Origin: Mangifera indica
Lineage: Eukaryota > Streptophyta > Magnoliopsida > Sapindales > Anacardiaceae
Assembly (NCBI RefSeq): GCF_011075055.1
Contig: NC_058140.1
Span: 16,245,945 to 16,309,944 of the forward strand
Direction of reading: 5' to 3'
Length of the DNA: 64,000 nucleotides
In this document: piece after piece, positions 38,939 to 50,955 of the stretch
How positions within the stretch are numbered: the first letter of the stretch is position 1
How the letters are laid out: every line of letters starts with the position of its first letter
The notes under the pieces: model-generated
Seen by the model: the letters and a program-made list of their open reading frames with translations, nothing else
Databases searched by the model: none
What the model was told of the DNA's origin: nothing
Program-made: the position numbers and the translations under genes

Positions 38939-41629
38939 ATGGAAATGGAAGCAAGGATTCTTGTTGAAGACAACGCTGTTGATTGGAGAGGCAGACCTTC
39001 CTACTCTAACAAACATGGAGGAATGAAAGCCGCGGTTTTTGTGCTAGGTATATATCTAGTATATCTTTTATCTACATACTGTTGTGTTTCTTAGAAAACC
39101 TCGACGATACTAGAAAAAATTTATGAAACAGATATATGTTTCATTATGATCTATTTTCTGATCTTATACATGTTTATGTTTTGCATAAAATTGAAAGTAC
39201 TCTGGCTTCTTATCTTCTTCACCAACTCTCATAGCTGACTACAGATAGAGTTTTAGGTGAAGCAAGCTCAGGTAGCCCATATGATTATGAACTGGTCTTA
39301 TTGATTGATCACTTCGGTTTGACCATATTATTGGCTGCAGGGCTTCAAGCTTTTGAGATAATGGCCATTGCTGCAGTCGGGAACAATCTGATTACTTATG
39401 TGATAAATGAGATGCACTTCTCTCTGTCAAACTCAGCAAATATAGTCACGAATTTTATCGGCACTATCTTCCTCTTGGCCCTCCTTGGTGGCTACCTCTC
39501 AGATTTTCATCTTGGGACTTTTTGGACCATGGTTATCTTTGGTTTTGTTGAACTTTCGGTAAGTCTTTTCCTCGAACCAATAAAGTTAAAAACTGTAAAT
39601 TCTCAGCTGTGACGTCATGAATAACTTGTTATTTTGTAAAAATATTTTCAGGGATTTATATTATTATCAGTCCAAGCTCATCTTCCTCAATTGAAGCCAC
39701 CACCTTGCAATATTATGACCGATGGGGCAAATTGTGAAGAAGCAAAGGGGTTCAAGGCCTTCACATTTTTTGTGGCACTTTATCTAGTGGCCTTGGGCAG
39801 TGGATGTGTGAAGCCAAACATGATTGCTCATGGAGGTGACCAATTCAATCAGAACAATCCTAGGCAATCAAAGCAGCTCTCCACTTACTTCAATGCTGCA
39901 TATTTTGCCTTCTCTATGGGTGAACTTATTGCCCTCACAGTTCTTGTTTATGTCCAAACTCATTCCGGCATGGATGTCGGCTTTGGAGTCTCGGCGGCTG
40001 CCATGGCAATTGGGCTCATCAGCTTGGTCTTCGGCACTCTTTATTATAGAAACAAGCCCCCTCAAGGCAGCCTCCTCACCCCCATTGCTCAGGTAATTAT
40101 CAACAAATCTTTTATTCTCAATCGATATATAAAGTTAATAAATATTCTCTAGTGCAAAAATCTTGAGTTCTTGCAAAGCTGTACCTATTTCAAATATATA
40201 GATTGTTTAATTAGTAGTTGTTATTGTTGATAATGAAGGACAGAATCTTAATATGAAATATTAAATTCTGGGGTTAACTGTATTAATTGGCTGATTAAGT
40301 CATATATTTTTGTTGGGTTGACACTTATAAAAAGGTTGTTCAATAATACAAGCCTCTATCAAGACAAATAAACATAAAGCTGCCTACTGTGCTGACTCAT
40401 TGTACTTGAAAATTTGGTCCGCAATGAATCATTTACCTCAATAATTAACCACAATTGCTCCAATTTTTTTCAGGTTTTTGTAGCAGCCATTTTAAAGAGA
40501 AAACAAATTTGTCCCTCTAGCCCTGAGATGCTCCATGGAAGCCAAAACAATCTGACCTCTGACAATTCAAACAATTTATCACTCCTCCAAACACCAAGAT
40601 TCAGGTGGGTAATTAAGATCGGTTTAATTTTCATGTGAAATTAATTTTAAACTTTTGTTTTTTTGACTTTATTGATCCTATAATTACAATAAATTTATAT
40701 TTATAAGATTCTTGGACAAAGCCTGCATAAAAGTTGAAGATGGAAGCAACAGAAATGAAAGTCCATGGAGATTGTGCAGTGTCACTCAAGTTGAACAAGT
40801 CAAAGTTATAATTTCAGTGGTGCCAATTTTTGCTTGCACCATAATTTTTAATACAATTTTAGCCCAGCTTCAAACATTTTCAGTCCAACAAGGGAGCGCC
40901 ATGAACACAAAACTCACAAATTCCTTCAGCATTCCTCCAGCTTCTCTCCAGGCCATCCCCTACATCATCCTCATCTTCCTGGTGCCTATCTATGACACAT
41001 TCTTTGTCCCCTTTGCAAGAAAATTCACAGGCCATGAATCAGGCATCTCCCCTCTTCAAAGAATCGGCATTGGACTCTTCCTCGCGACATTTTCAATGGT
41101 TGCAGCTGCCCTGATGGAGAAAAAGAGACGGGACCTAGCTCTAGAATCAAACGAAATCATCTCAATCTTCTGGATCACTCCGCAATTCTTGATTTTTGGC
41201 CTTTCGGAAATGTTCACAGCGGTTGGATTGATCGAATTCTTCTACAAACAATCCGTTCAAGGCATGCAGGCATTTTTAACATCTTTAACCTACTGTTCAT
41301 ACTCAATTGGATTCTATTTAAGCTCAGTTTTGGTTTCTATGGTGAACAAAATCACCTCAAATTCTTCAAGGGAAGGGTGGCTTAGTGACAATAATCTCAA
41401 CAAAGACCGATTAGACCTTTTCTATTGGATGCTAGCAGTGCTCAGTATACTCAATTTTTTCAATTATCTCTTCTGGGCAAGTTGGCATTCTCGCAATTCA
41501 ACTCCATTAGTCAATAGGGAGCAGAAAAATGACCAAATGATGAAACAAGGGGAGAATTTGAGCCACCATGGCTATAATTCATCAAAGAATAATAATGGGA
41601 GTATCAATGGAGATGAAAGCATCGCTTAA
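38939..41629 (+). CDS. NPF4.3: NRT1/PTR family transporter, NPF4.3/NPF4.4 type
   Basis: Five exons: 38939-39047, 39341-39558, 39652-40092, 40474-40604 and 40708-41629. The product is 606 aa, a normal NPF length. Twelve membrane helices are expected, with a large charged central loop after helix 6 (about 240-300). Recognisable blocks are FVLGLQAFEIMAIAAVGNNL, GTIFLLALLGGYLSD, ALGSGCVKPNMIAHGGDQF, YFNAAYFAFSMGELIALTVL and LIFGLSEMFTAVGLIEFFYK. These match NPF4 clade members, closest in memory to Arabidopsis NPF4.3/NPF4.4 (NRT1.14/NRT1.13), plasma-membrane proteins. The first-helix ExxER proton-coupling motif of NPF6.3 is degenerate here (QAFEI). The helix 10-11 linker has no proline. Substrate cannot be deduced; nitrate sensing, or ABA/GA transport as in other NPF4 members, are both possible. 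The 4.3 versus 4.4 assignment is uncertain. Confidence 0.9.
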
Positions 41630-41817
41630 AATGATGATGTGATGACATTGTTAATGAATTATATAGATGATATTATATATAATTTCATGTATGTTTGTAG
41701 TATAATTGCAAGCTACTGAAAGGATGCTGAATGGCGGAAGCATATATATTTATATATATATACATATGCAAGAGAAGAAAGCCATAAGGAGATTCTTGTT
41801 AATGGCTACATGTATAT

Positions 41818-41858
<41 letters not shown>

Positions 41859-42382
41859 ACCAATACTTGATCAGTATCAAATTGTGTGCGTGTTTATTAG
41901 ATGATTTTTGTACATTAGTTTTTTTTCTTTTTATCTAATAATATATCACCGTAAAGTCCAAATCATGGACTTCTTTTTTTCCTTTTTATTGTTATAAAAT
42001 TTTGTGTTAACCAGCCATACTTGAGGCTGATAATTTAGTGGTAAAGAAGATCACGAACTTCTTTTCAAGGGTCCCCATGCTCTCAAAGATCTATTGAGGA
42101 AAGCCCATTGCCAAGATTCAATGCATTCTCTCTCCTTGTTTCATCACAAAGACAAAAAAGGGTACCCCGTCACTTTCTTTTGTGAAAGTGGGGGGGACTG
42201 GCTAGTACTACTGTACTAGTGCTCTCTTACGTGAAAGAAGGGCAAAACAAAATCTATCCAACTCTTTGATGTGATGCATGTGTTTGGAACGTAATCAAGC
42301 CGCTTTGTAGAAAGAAAAAAGGGGAATATATACAAAGGGTAATACCTAATGAATAAATGGTGAATATTAACACTTTATATAT
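41630..42382. other. NPF4 3' region with small hairpins
   Basis: No gene. It contains the NPF4 3'UTR, an AT microsatellite, and two small perfect hairpins at 42170-42217 (CACTTTC/GAAAGTG and CTAGTAC/GTACTAG). Confidence 0.5.
41821..41857. repeat. (AT)n microsatellite
   Basis: About 36 bp of uninterrupted AT dinucleotides about 190 bp after the NPF4 stop codon. Confidence 0.95.
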
Positions 42383-44263
42383 TGGAAAATTGAAATTTTT
42401 AACCTTATTTTAATCCGTGTATATATATATGTTACTCATTTTAAAACTTAAACAAATATATTACAACAGCAATCTACTTTTCCAAATTATCCCTCTTGAA
42501 ATGTTCCATGCAAAGATTCTCTCTTTTTCTCTTTTCTTCCTCAGCTTTCAAGTGAGGACCCATACAAAGAGATTCTCTCTTTTTTTCTCTGTAACTTTGG
42601 AACTGTCATGTAAAAAATAGAACAAGTGCTCCAAAATGGAGTTAGTGTTTCAAAAACAAAAGAAAAAAAAAAAACTGAAAAGTAAAATAGATTTCAAATT
42701 AAGAATTCTTCGAAGTAAGAATATAAAACAAAAAGAGCAACTCGCTAAAACTTGACCACATCCACTTCATACTTTATATTAGACCCCAGCTACTAGGATG
42801 ATCAAAGAAGATCATTTGGTAGGGTTTAACTGAAAAAAAAAGTTACTAATTGTTAAAAGCAAGGGTTTTTAAAAAGGGTTGTTGCGCCAACCCTCCTGAT
42901 TGTAAATAAAAGGGATGCCAACCCTTTTAATTTTTTTTTAAAAAAAAAAAAATCTCAAGTGCTATGAATTTAAATTTTTTTTTTTAAAGTCTCTATACCA
43001 ACCCTTTTTTAATTGTTTTTTTTTTTTAAAGTCTCAAGTGCTATGAAATTTTTTTTAATTTTTTTTTAAAGTCTCAACACCAACCCTTTTAAATTTTTTT
43101 TTTTTTAAATCTCAAGTATTTCAAGATGAAATAATGCATTAACATGAATATGGATTATGCATCAAGATGGAATAATGCATTTACATGTTTTCAGTAAGTA
43201 CAATGAATATATATGAATAAGAAATGCATCAATATAAAATATTATAATGAATATATATGAATAATTCACTGACATGAATAGTGTATTTACTTTAATAGTT
43301 CACTGACAACTAGAGAAGAATATATTCTTTATGCTCTTGTTTGTGCTTTCTTACCTTTCACGTGAAAGTTTTGTTTGCTTCCATATATATGTGCAAGTTT
43401 TGGCAAATATTTTTTTCCAAAAGTGTTTGGTTGTTTGCTTCCATGTTTTCTCTAAAAGTATTTGCTTCTGCATAGATCATCGGATTGTTTTCTTGTTCAC
43501 AAAGAAAATTTAACAAACAACTTCATCAATCATCGATACTATCAACGTAATAATAGGAAGATAGGTTAAGTTTTGTTATATAACCAACTTGATCATCAAT
43601 ACTAGCAAACCCTTGACATTAACACCAACCTGCTCTTCGTCTGGAATTTTTCTTAGCTTACATTTTGGTATTTTATAACTATCACTACAACATTAAACAA
43701 TATTATAATAACTTTAAACAATAAAAATAACATGAAATAATAGCATTAAACAATCTAACAATATGAAATCATAATAAAATTAAATTTTATATGAAGTTAT
43801 GAATATAAATCTACCATACTTATTTCATTGTCAATTGTTCATAAAGAAAACACATAACATACGAGCTTAAGTCAAGACTAACCTGAATGTGGATGATTTT
43901 GCTATGAAGCCTTTGTAGCAGATGTTAATTCTCTTAATAAATTTGACAATTTTTGTCTCTCCCTCCCTTGTGTCCAAATTGAATATTTTATAATGGTTTT
44001 CTCATGGGTTTTATTATTCAATCACGTGTCTTCTTCCATTAATAATTTATTTTTTTTATGCTGCAGAGATTCCTTCCTCACTTGAAAGCTAAGAAAGAAA
44101 AGAGAAAAAGTTACAGAGAAAAAAAGAGAATCTTTGTATAGGTCATTTCAAAAGGGGTATTTCAGAAAAATAGATTATTATTGTGGTATATTTGTTTAAG
44201 TTTTGAAATAAGTGATATATATATATACACGGATTAAAATAAGGTTAAAAATTTCAATTTTCC
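42383..44263. mobile_element. Non-autonomous DNA transposon with about 200-bp terminal inverted repeats
   Basis: The left arm (42383 to about 42600) begins TGGAAAATTGAAATTTTTAA. It recurs inverted at about 44065-44263 with the same series of motifs: TAACCTTATTTTAATCCGTG, AAAACTTAAACAAATATA, AAAGATTCTCTCTTTTTCTC-like and AGCTTTCAAGTGAGGA. Direct repeats TTATATAT flank both ends (42375-42382 and 44264-44271) and may be the target duplication, although flanking DNA is AT-rich. The 1.9-kb interior has no credible open frame, so the element depends on a transposase elsewhere. Long arms and an 8-9-bp duplication fit a Mutator-like or foldback element. Confidence 0.8.
42880..43115. repeat. Degenerate tandem repeat inside the inverted-repeat element
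   Basis: The motif CCAACCCTTTTAATTTTTTT, a T/A run, then TCTCAAGTGCTATGAA occurs about three times (starting near 42910, 42998 and 43080), with variable homopolymer lengths. It lies inside the 42383-44263 transposon. Confidence 0.7.
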
Positions 44264-44480
44264 TTATATATATATATATATATATATATACTCATTTTGA
44301 GTACATAAATGTGTATACATTTATATATATAATAAATACTAATTTGGACATTAATAATAATATGTTACCGTATGATTAAACCTTTTTAAATTAAGAATAA
44401 ATTAATATCCAAACATATAGTAATATATCATTAATGATATTTAAATTAGTATTTATCATAAGTATGCATAACACTACTTC
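44264..44480. mobile_element. AT microsatellite and palindromic MITE beside the transposon
   Basis: A TA-dinucleotide run (44266-44290) is followed by an imperfect hairpin. The left arm AATAAATACTAATTTGGACA (about 44332) is mirrored by AAATTAGTATTTAT at about 44444-44457. The inner arms also pair (AATAATATGTTAC with GTAATATATCATT). Non-coding. Confidence 0.5.
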
Positions 44481-45582
44481 TTTTCGTAATAATAATAATA
44501 ATAAAAGTAATATTTATAGGATAACACAACTTTTTCCTTCTCTAAAATATCCGAAATAACAATTTGTCCCCTATCTTTATTAGTATTTGGTTGGGTCTTA
44601 ATTTTTATTTTACAAATCAAGAAAAATATAAGGTTGATAATAAAAGTTATATCTAAAATAATATTTTATTTTTCATGTTAATGTTCTATCACCATTTATG
44701 TCACTTGATTACATATAAACTTTAATCTATTAGATTAAACACCAAAACTATAAAAAGATATTGATAACAAAAAAATACCTCAAGGGAAAAACTGAATTAA
44801 ACTCTATTTACATGTCAAAAGTAATAAAGAGGGAGAGATGATGAGAAGTTGTGTTGTCTCCATTAATTTTGTTGTTTCTCTTGTCAATCAGAAAATTACT
44901 TTGCCTTTGTGCTGAGGAACATGTCTCAAACATGTCTTCTTGTTGCAATTTGATCCTTTCCCTAATGCTATTTTCATCAAACCATTGGTTAAAGATTCAT
45001 GAATATGTTGGCTTAAAGAATGCTATTGTCCCCCACTTGAACAAAATTTTTGCCCCAATTCATGGAGTTCCATTCTTCTAGTCATCAATTTCATAATACT
45101 TTGCTCCACTATAACCAAGCACTATGTAGTGAAGGTCAAAAGATAAGAAAATAATAATGTATCTTTGTGTAGCCAAATTAATGATCATCATATATAAAAA
45201 AAGAAATATATTTTTTATTTATTGATTTTAGATGAATCAAGACTTTGATTGCCTTTACTTTCCTTATCATTTAGGTACCTTCTTGTTTTCAAAGAGCTAT
45301 ATTTGAAAGAAAACACACACAACTATTTTTCTCAAGTACAAAAAGATAGACTAAAAGAAATCTATTTCAATTAATTAGTATAACAATATTTCCAAATTTT
45401 GGTCCCTAAATCCATATAGTGTACTTGGAATGAATTAAAAACTATCCAAAAATTATGTTCAACTGATGAAGTATAGCCACTTTAAGTGTCTATAAAAGCC
45501 ACTTCTTAAGTGTATATATATACAATTAATAATCTCTTCTTATGCAATTTTGATCCTCAAGATTTCATAATGCTTATGTTTA
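44481..45582. other. Intergenic AT-rich sequence
   Basis: No gene or clear repeat was recognised. The open frame at 44851-45081 has no family resemblance and no supporting context. Confidence 0.5.
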
Positions 45583-45623
45583 ATGAGGAGAGGGTTGGAC
45601 AACGAGTTATGTAACATAAATCT

Positions 45624-45810
45624 AAGTTGGATAAATATTTATCTGAAGACATTGATGATGACTAAAATTAGAAGCTTTTATCTTGAATTGGTGGAAGACG
45701 AATTCACCGAGATATCAAATTCTTTTTTAATAGCACAACATGTCTTGACTATGTTTGTTTCAACTGTTGCATTCGAGTCAACTTTTAGTACCAGGGTTGT
45801 ATATTAAATT
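45624..45810 (+). pseudogene. hAT transposase C-terminal fragment
   Basis: Codons at 45624-45665 read S-K-L-D-K-Y-L-S-E-D-I-D-D-D, the typical block before the hAT dimerisation domain. After a frame shift and loss of sequence, the next frame gives VSTVAFESTFSTR at about 45757-45795, matching the hallmark VASESAFSTGGR of the hAT C-terminal dimerisation region. The intervening W-W core is lost. It is a dead remnant of an Ac-like element; the N-terminal part and ends are absent. Flanking sequence at 45870-45990 is rich in GGTTTGGTT-like repeats, common near such elements. Confidence 0.75.
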
Positions 45811-46062
45811 CATTTTATGTTCTCTTACTTTTAAGATGGTGGAGATTCTTATTTATGAACACAATTAGATAATTAGTTTGGTTTAATTGTTTGGTATATT
45901 TAGTTCAGTTATTAAATAGTTAATATATAAATAAGTTTGGTTTCGGTTTTACATTTTCACCAAACCAAAAATTTGATTTGGTTTATAAGTTCAGTTAACG
46001 GGTTCCATCAACCACTTTTGTTCATCAATTGAGGACTAAATTTGGTTAAAAAGGTTTTACAT

Positions 46063-46143
46063 TGGGCCTAATGAAAGTTTAATTGGGCGTCATCACAGCC
46101 TTACTTATACCACATCCAAAAATGGGCTTGGCTTTGGCCCATT
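46063..46143 (+). promoter_or_regulatory. Cluster of site II (TGGGCY) elements upstream of SPF30
   Basis: TGGGCC at 46063, TGGGCG (near match) at 46084, TGGGCT at 46123 and GGCCCA at 46137 lie 150-230 bp before the start codon. Site II elements, bound by TCP factors, mark promoters of plant housekeeping and ribosome or RNA-processing genes. No clear TATA box is seen. Confidence 0.6.
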
Positions 46144-46291
46144 TACGTCTTCACAAGAATGAGATGAACATATTTGAAGGGTCTCGAGACGAGACGAGGC
46201 TTCTCTTTGAGTTTTAATCTTCTTCCTAGCTTTTTTCGTGTTTGCGTTGTGATTTTTTCCTTCGTTATTTTTCATTCATAAAGTTAACGGA

Positions 46292-49200
46292 ATGCAAGGA
46301 GGAGAAGAGCTAAGCATAGAAGAGCTCTTTTCAAATCTTTCTACGTATAAAGAACAGCTTCAACAGGTTCTACTTTGTTATTATTGTATTCGTGAATGGC
46401 TTGAGTTTTTAATTTTGATTCGGTTTTCGCGCTCAATTTTTGGAATTACATAATGGGTATTTCCAAATTTGTGAATTCGGATTAGGATCTTTTTAGATTT
46501 AGATTAGAAGGTATTTTCGAATTGAACGAATTAGGGTTTTTAATGAAGAGTTCAGTTGTCAGTTTGAGCTATGTTAGAATTGATTCAGTTAATATTGTTG
46601 TGTGCCTTGGCTTTAATGGGTTGATATGTTGAGTTTGAGAGTTTGGATTAATTTTAGGTTCAGTTGTGTATGAAGTTGAATGAGTAGCTCTCTAATTTGG
46701 TGTGTACATTCATGAGAGATGAATCTATTTTGAAAGTGTTTTCTGAGTATTCTTAGCATAAGTTGCTACAAAAGTTACATATGCGGTTGTAGATTGAACT
46801 TGAGGTTTCTATTGTTCGTTTGTACAGTATGTGATTGTTTTAAAAGTTTCTGCGCTATTATGTGTCATTTTCTTTCTGTCCTCCTGGTTATCTATCATGC
46901 CTGCTAAATATAAAAATTTTAGCCAAACTTGTGTGATGATATGAGCTAAATTTATTTGTTGTGTCATGCATGTTATTCTCCAATTACTAATGACTTCTCT
47001 CCCATGATTGCACAGGTCAGACAGCTGTTGGTTGATGATCCTGGAAACTCCGAATATGTGGATATGGAAAGGGAACTCACTGAGGTGATTTTTATGATTA
47101 GTTACTTAGATATTGTCTTTCTTTACTTTCTTCGGTATTGATTCAACATCAAGCTATTTCTTTGGTCTCACTTTCTGTTTATCTGGGGACTCTCCTTGAG
47201 TTTTTTATGTATGGTATTAGTTTGAATATTGTTATGAGAAAAGGTATTCAACCACTTTCTAGCACTGAGCATTCATAAAATCACATTAGATGTTGTTTGG
47301 ATGTCTAGGTTTTCTCTGTAGATCTTTCTATCATCTATCTTCCTCCTATTTTGAAGGATCAACATGTTGCTCAAACAAGCAACAAGAATTAACTGCTATG
47401 GATTCCATGGAGATTTGTTTTCATTTATGAGTTAGAAAGGTGAGGATGGTTCTTATGTTGAATAAAGTTCATATTCTCCAGAATTGGCAACTTCATGGAG
47501 AATGTAAAAAGAATTATTGGAGCTATATGTAAAAGTTTAGAGCCTCAACAAGGTGCACATCACTTCTATCTTGATTCCTGTGCAGGTGATGCTATGTGTC
47601 AGGATGGCCAGCCTACTTCCCTCTCACCTGATTTCAGATGTCACACTGAGATTCTAAGTTCGAAATTGACAATGATTTACCTTTCATGATCTAAATAATT
47701 GTATTCTTTTCTTGTATTAGACTTTTGCTAAAAGTTTTGGGGTGCAGGTGATTACTTTGACTGAGGAGCTCCTTGCAACTGCAAAGCAAAATGCAGTTTC
47801 TGGATCAGATACTGGAACAAGTGCTAATGCATCTCCTGGCTTGCACCAGTCTTATGGGAATAAAACGGTAAAGTAGCATCTTTCAGATACTATCTCTGGA
47901 TTTTATTGTCAGAATGTCCTTCACACATGATGCAAGATATTGCATTAAGCACATGTAAAAGAAATATGGTTTTCTTTTCTTCTCTTTCTGTTACATGTAC
48001 AAGCATAAATGTCCTGAATATGCTGGTTTTAACAGTTATATGCATGTATTCCAATTTGTTGTATAAGTTTGTGTTCCATGTCTTTGATTGCATAGGTAGG
48101 CTTCTTCAAGCAGTAGCTATTATTACAACTTGATTTGTCTTGTTTGAGGCTGCCCTCTGGCAGAATTTATATTTACACTCCTGCCAATCATTACTGATAT
48201 CTTTTTTCTATATAAACTTTGTGTCTTTTTGTTGCTTTTACAGCATGTATTGCCAGGAAGGACTTTTATGGTTGTCTTTTTTTTTAAAAAATTTTATGAG
48301 ATAACCATAACAGATTTTTTGGCTGATCTTGTACTTTTTCACATTTAGGAATCAGGTGGCATCTCTGCCCATCATGACGATTTTCCTGTGGGCTCAAAAA
48401 TTCAAGCTGTTTGGAGTGAAGATGGGGAATGGTTTGTATAAAAAGAATCCACATCTTACTAGATTTTTATGTTTTCCCAAGTTCATTTTCTTTACCTTGT
48501 TTTTCCTTTTCTCTTTTTGATTAGTTGAATATTCAGGTATGACGCAACTGTTGAGGCTATTACTCCAAATGGATACTATGTAGCTTTTGATGGTTGGGGT
48601 AATAAGGAAGAGGTATCTTTCTGTCTCACGATTGAAAATTGAATTTCTATATTTTTTCCCAGTAAAATAATGGTTCTTGATTCGTTATAATTTTTACGTA
48701 GAAAGGCACCTGATCTTGCATAGTACTTTGGTATAAATCTAGAATGAAATTAGAAAACTATGGAATTGTGACCCATTCACTGATGGTCGCTAACCTCAGG
48801 TTGATCCTGCTAATGTAAGGCCCATTCAATTTAATGCTTTGTTGGAAGCTGAGAAGGTAGCTGAAGCTACAAAACAAGCAATAAAACGGAAAATTGAGCA
48901 AGCTGCTGCTATTGACTTTCAATCACGAAGTTTACCTGCAAAGCTTCGTATAAATCCTGAAGACCCAGAGGATGTGGTAAGTAGTATTTTTTCACATCAA
49001 AGTTTTGTATTGTTGTGGCCACTTGCACTGTACTCATTCTTTATCACTTGATGGGTATAGTTATTGATTTTATGATAATCTTTGTAACCATGGCACATCT
49101 ACAGAAAGCCACCAAGCGGAAGAAAATACATGCTTTTAAGTCAAAAGTGAGGTTTGAGCAACTTGAAGTCTCCCAAAACAAGCGACAGAATGCTTGGCAG

Positions 49201-49521
49201 CAGTTCCAGACAACAAAAGGCAAGACTAAGAAGGTATGAATCATTTACATCCCTGCAAAATGGATCTTGAATATTGGTATAACATTGTACCACATTATGT
49301 TTCATAAATACGACTGCAGAAACTTCCCTGATGATTATTTTCCTCTCCCTACCCAGGTTGGTTTCTTCTCAGGCCGCAAACGAGAGAGCATCTTCAAGTC
49401 TCCCGATGACCCCCATGGTAAGGTTGGTGTGACAGGAAGCGGCAAGGGCTTGACAGAGTTTCAGAAGAGGGAAAAGCACCTGCATCTCAAGGGAGGAGGA
49501 AATGCAGAGATTGAAGATTAG
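46292..49521 (+). CDS. SPF30: Tudor-domain splicing factor, SPF30/SMNDC1 type
   Basis: Eight exons: 46292-46366, 47016-47084, 47748-47867, 48349-48431, 48537-48612, 48800-48976, 49105-49233 and 49357-49521. The product is 297 aa, matching the plant SPF30-like protein length (about 300). An N-terminal helical region (SIEELFSNLSTYKEQLQQV) is followed by a Tudor domain at about 99-150 (VGSKIQAVWSEDGEWYDATV to WGNKEEVDPANVRPI). Its aromatic-cage residues W, Y, Y and F are present. A basic C-terminus ends with the conserved KVGFFSGRKRESIFKSP block. The human homologue binds symmetric dimethylarginine on Sm proteins and is needed to assemble the mature spliceosome (tri-snRNP entry). It acts in the nucleus. 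The gene converges with CAND1, its stop 1434 bp from the CAND1 stop. Confidence 0.93.
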
Positions 49522-50955
49522 ACTCTTAACCTCATCAAATTTCTGGTGCATTTTGTATATCCTATGCCATGAGTCTTCCCAATGGCAAACCAGTTTAATT
49601 TTGTAGCTGATCCCAAAGTGAATAGGCTTCTGCTGGTAGGATTTTGACTCAGGGAAGGAACATGGTTAAACATGATACAGAAAACTGCTTTGTTAAGAAC
49701 ATTTGTTTTATAGAATAATGATAGTACTTTTCTTAACTGTTGTTTTCTGGTTAAGTTGTTTTTGCATCTCTTTTCCTTTTTACAAACAGTTAAAAGTGAT
49801 ATATGAAATGGCGGGGACTAACACCCAGAAAAATAAAGGTTCCGAAAGGATAAAAAATAGAGTATGAGCACTCTAGCAAGTGTTTACAATTAGTGGAAGG
49901 GTATGAATGAAAATTGTCTTTGTAATAGTAATGTTATGAGAAGCCTCTGGAACTGTTTCAACATACATCTAGACAGAAATGAACCAAAAATTTGTTTCAT
50001 TTTGTGGTTGGTTGAATAATAATTGATGTATCATAACGGGCATTGAAAAACTCAGACAAGATAAATTTGTGATGTTTGCTTAACATCATTGTGATGAAAT
50101 CCTTAGTTACAACTTACGTAGTGTTATTATTATGGCATATGACATAAAATCTCAATTGCCCATGCTGGATATAAAATAATTGCAAGAAATTAAAATACAA
50201 TTAAAAAATGATTTTTTTATTATTTAACAAAATCTTTTGATATTGTATTTTCTAAAAATTGAAATATTAGCCTAGTATTTAAGATCATACCCAAAAACTA
50301 TTTTAGAAAAGTTGTAAAAAGAAAAAAGTAAATTTCAAAGAGATTAAAGGGACCTAAAAGTTAATGAGAAACCAAACGTAATAGCACACCACCGCACAAA
50401 TACATGATGGAATCCATTTATATAATCAAATCGCCTTCTGTCATAACACAAAAAAACACAAGAAAACACAAACATATGAAAGTTGAAATGACAAATCCCA
50501 ATTAGATTCCGCCACGAGCATCACATTACCCCATTACATGGAAGTTAAACCAGTGAAAAGCGAACGTGTATTTTTTTTCTCTGCGTTAAAAAATACAGAA
50601 CAAAATATGCATTGTTCCAATCCTAATTATGCAGACCAGAAACTAGGAGAACAATGTGAGAGTCATGGTGTGCCATAGAAACATTTTTTTCAACCTATAC
50701 ATGAACATGATCATTAGCTATCTTTTTGTATAAAGCAGGCTGCTGCTGCTTCACGCAAAATTTTAGGATTTTCAATTTTCAATCTCAACCCCTTTGTACA
50801 TCAATCATCAAATGGGGTTCTAATGTTTCCAACTCTCACTTGCTTTGTTCTTTTTTTTTTTTCCCTAAAAGCTACTACTCTTTGCAAGCACCAAATCTTG
50901 GGTTTATAAATCCTTGAAGTAAGATTTTGCTACAACAGGCTTCAATAAGAGTGCC
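49522..50955. other. Convergent intergenic space between SPF30 and CAND1
   Basis: Should hold both 3'UTRs. No open frame of interest and no repeat with defined ends. Confidence 0.6.

Noticed and set aside
39868..40096. Open frames overlapping NPF4 exon 3 in other frames
   Set aside because: Shadows of the transporter coding sequence.
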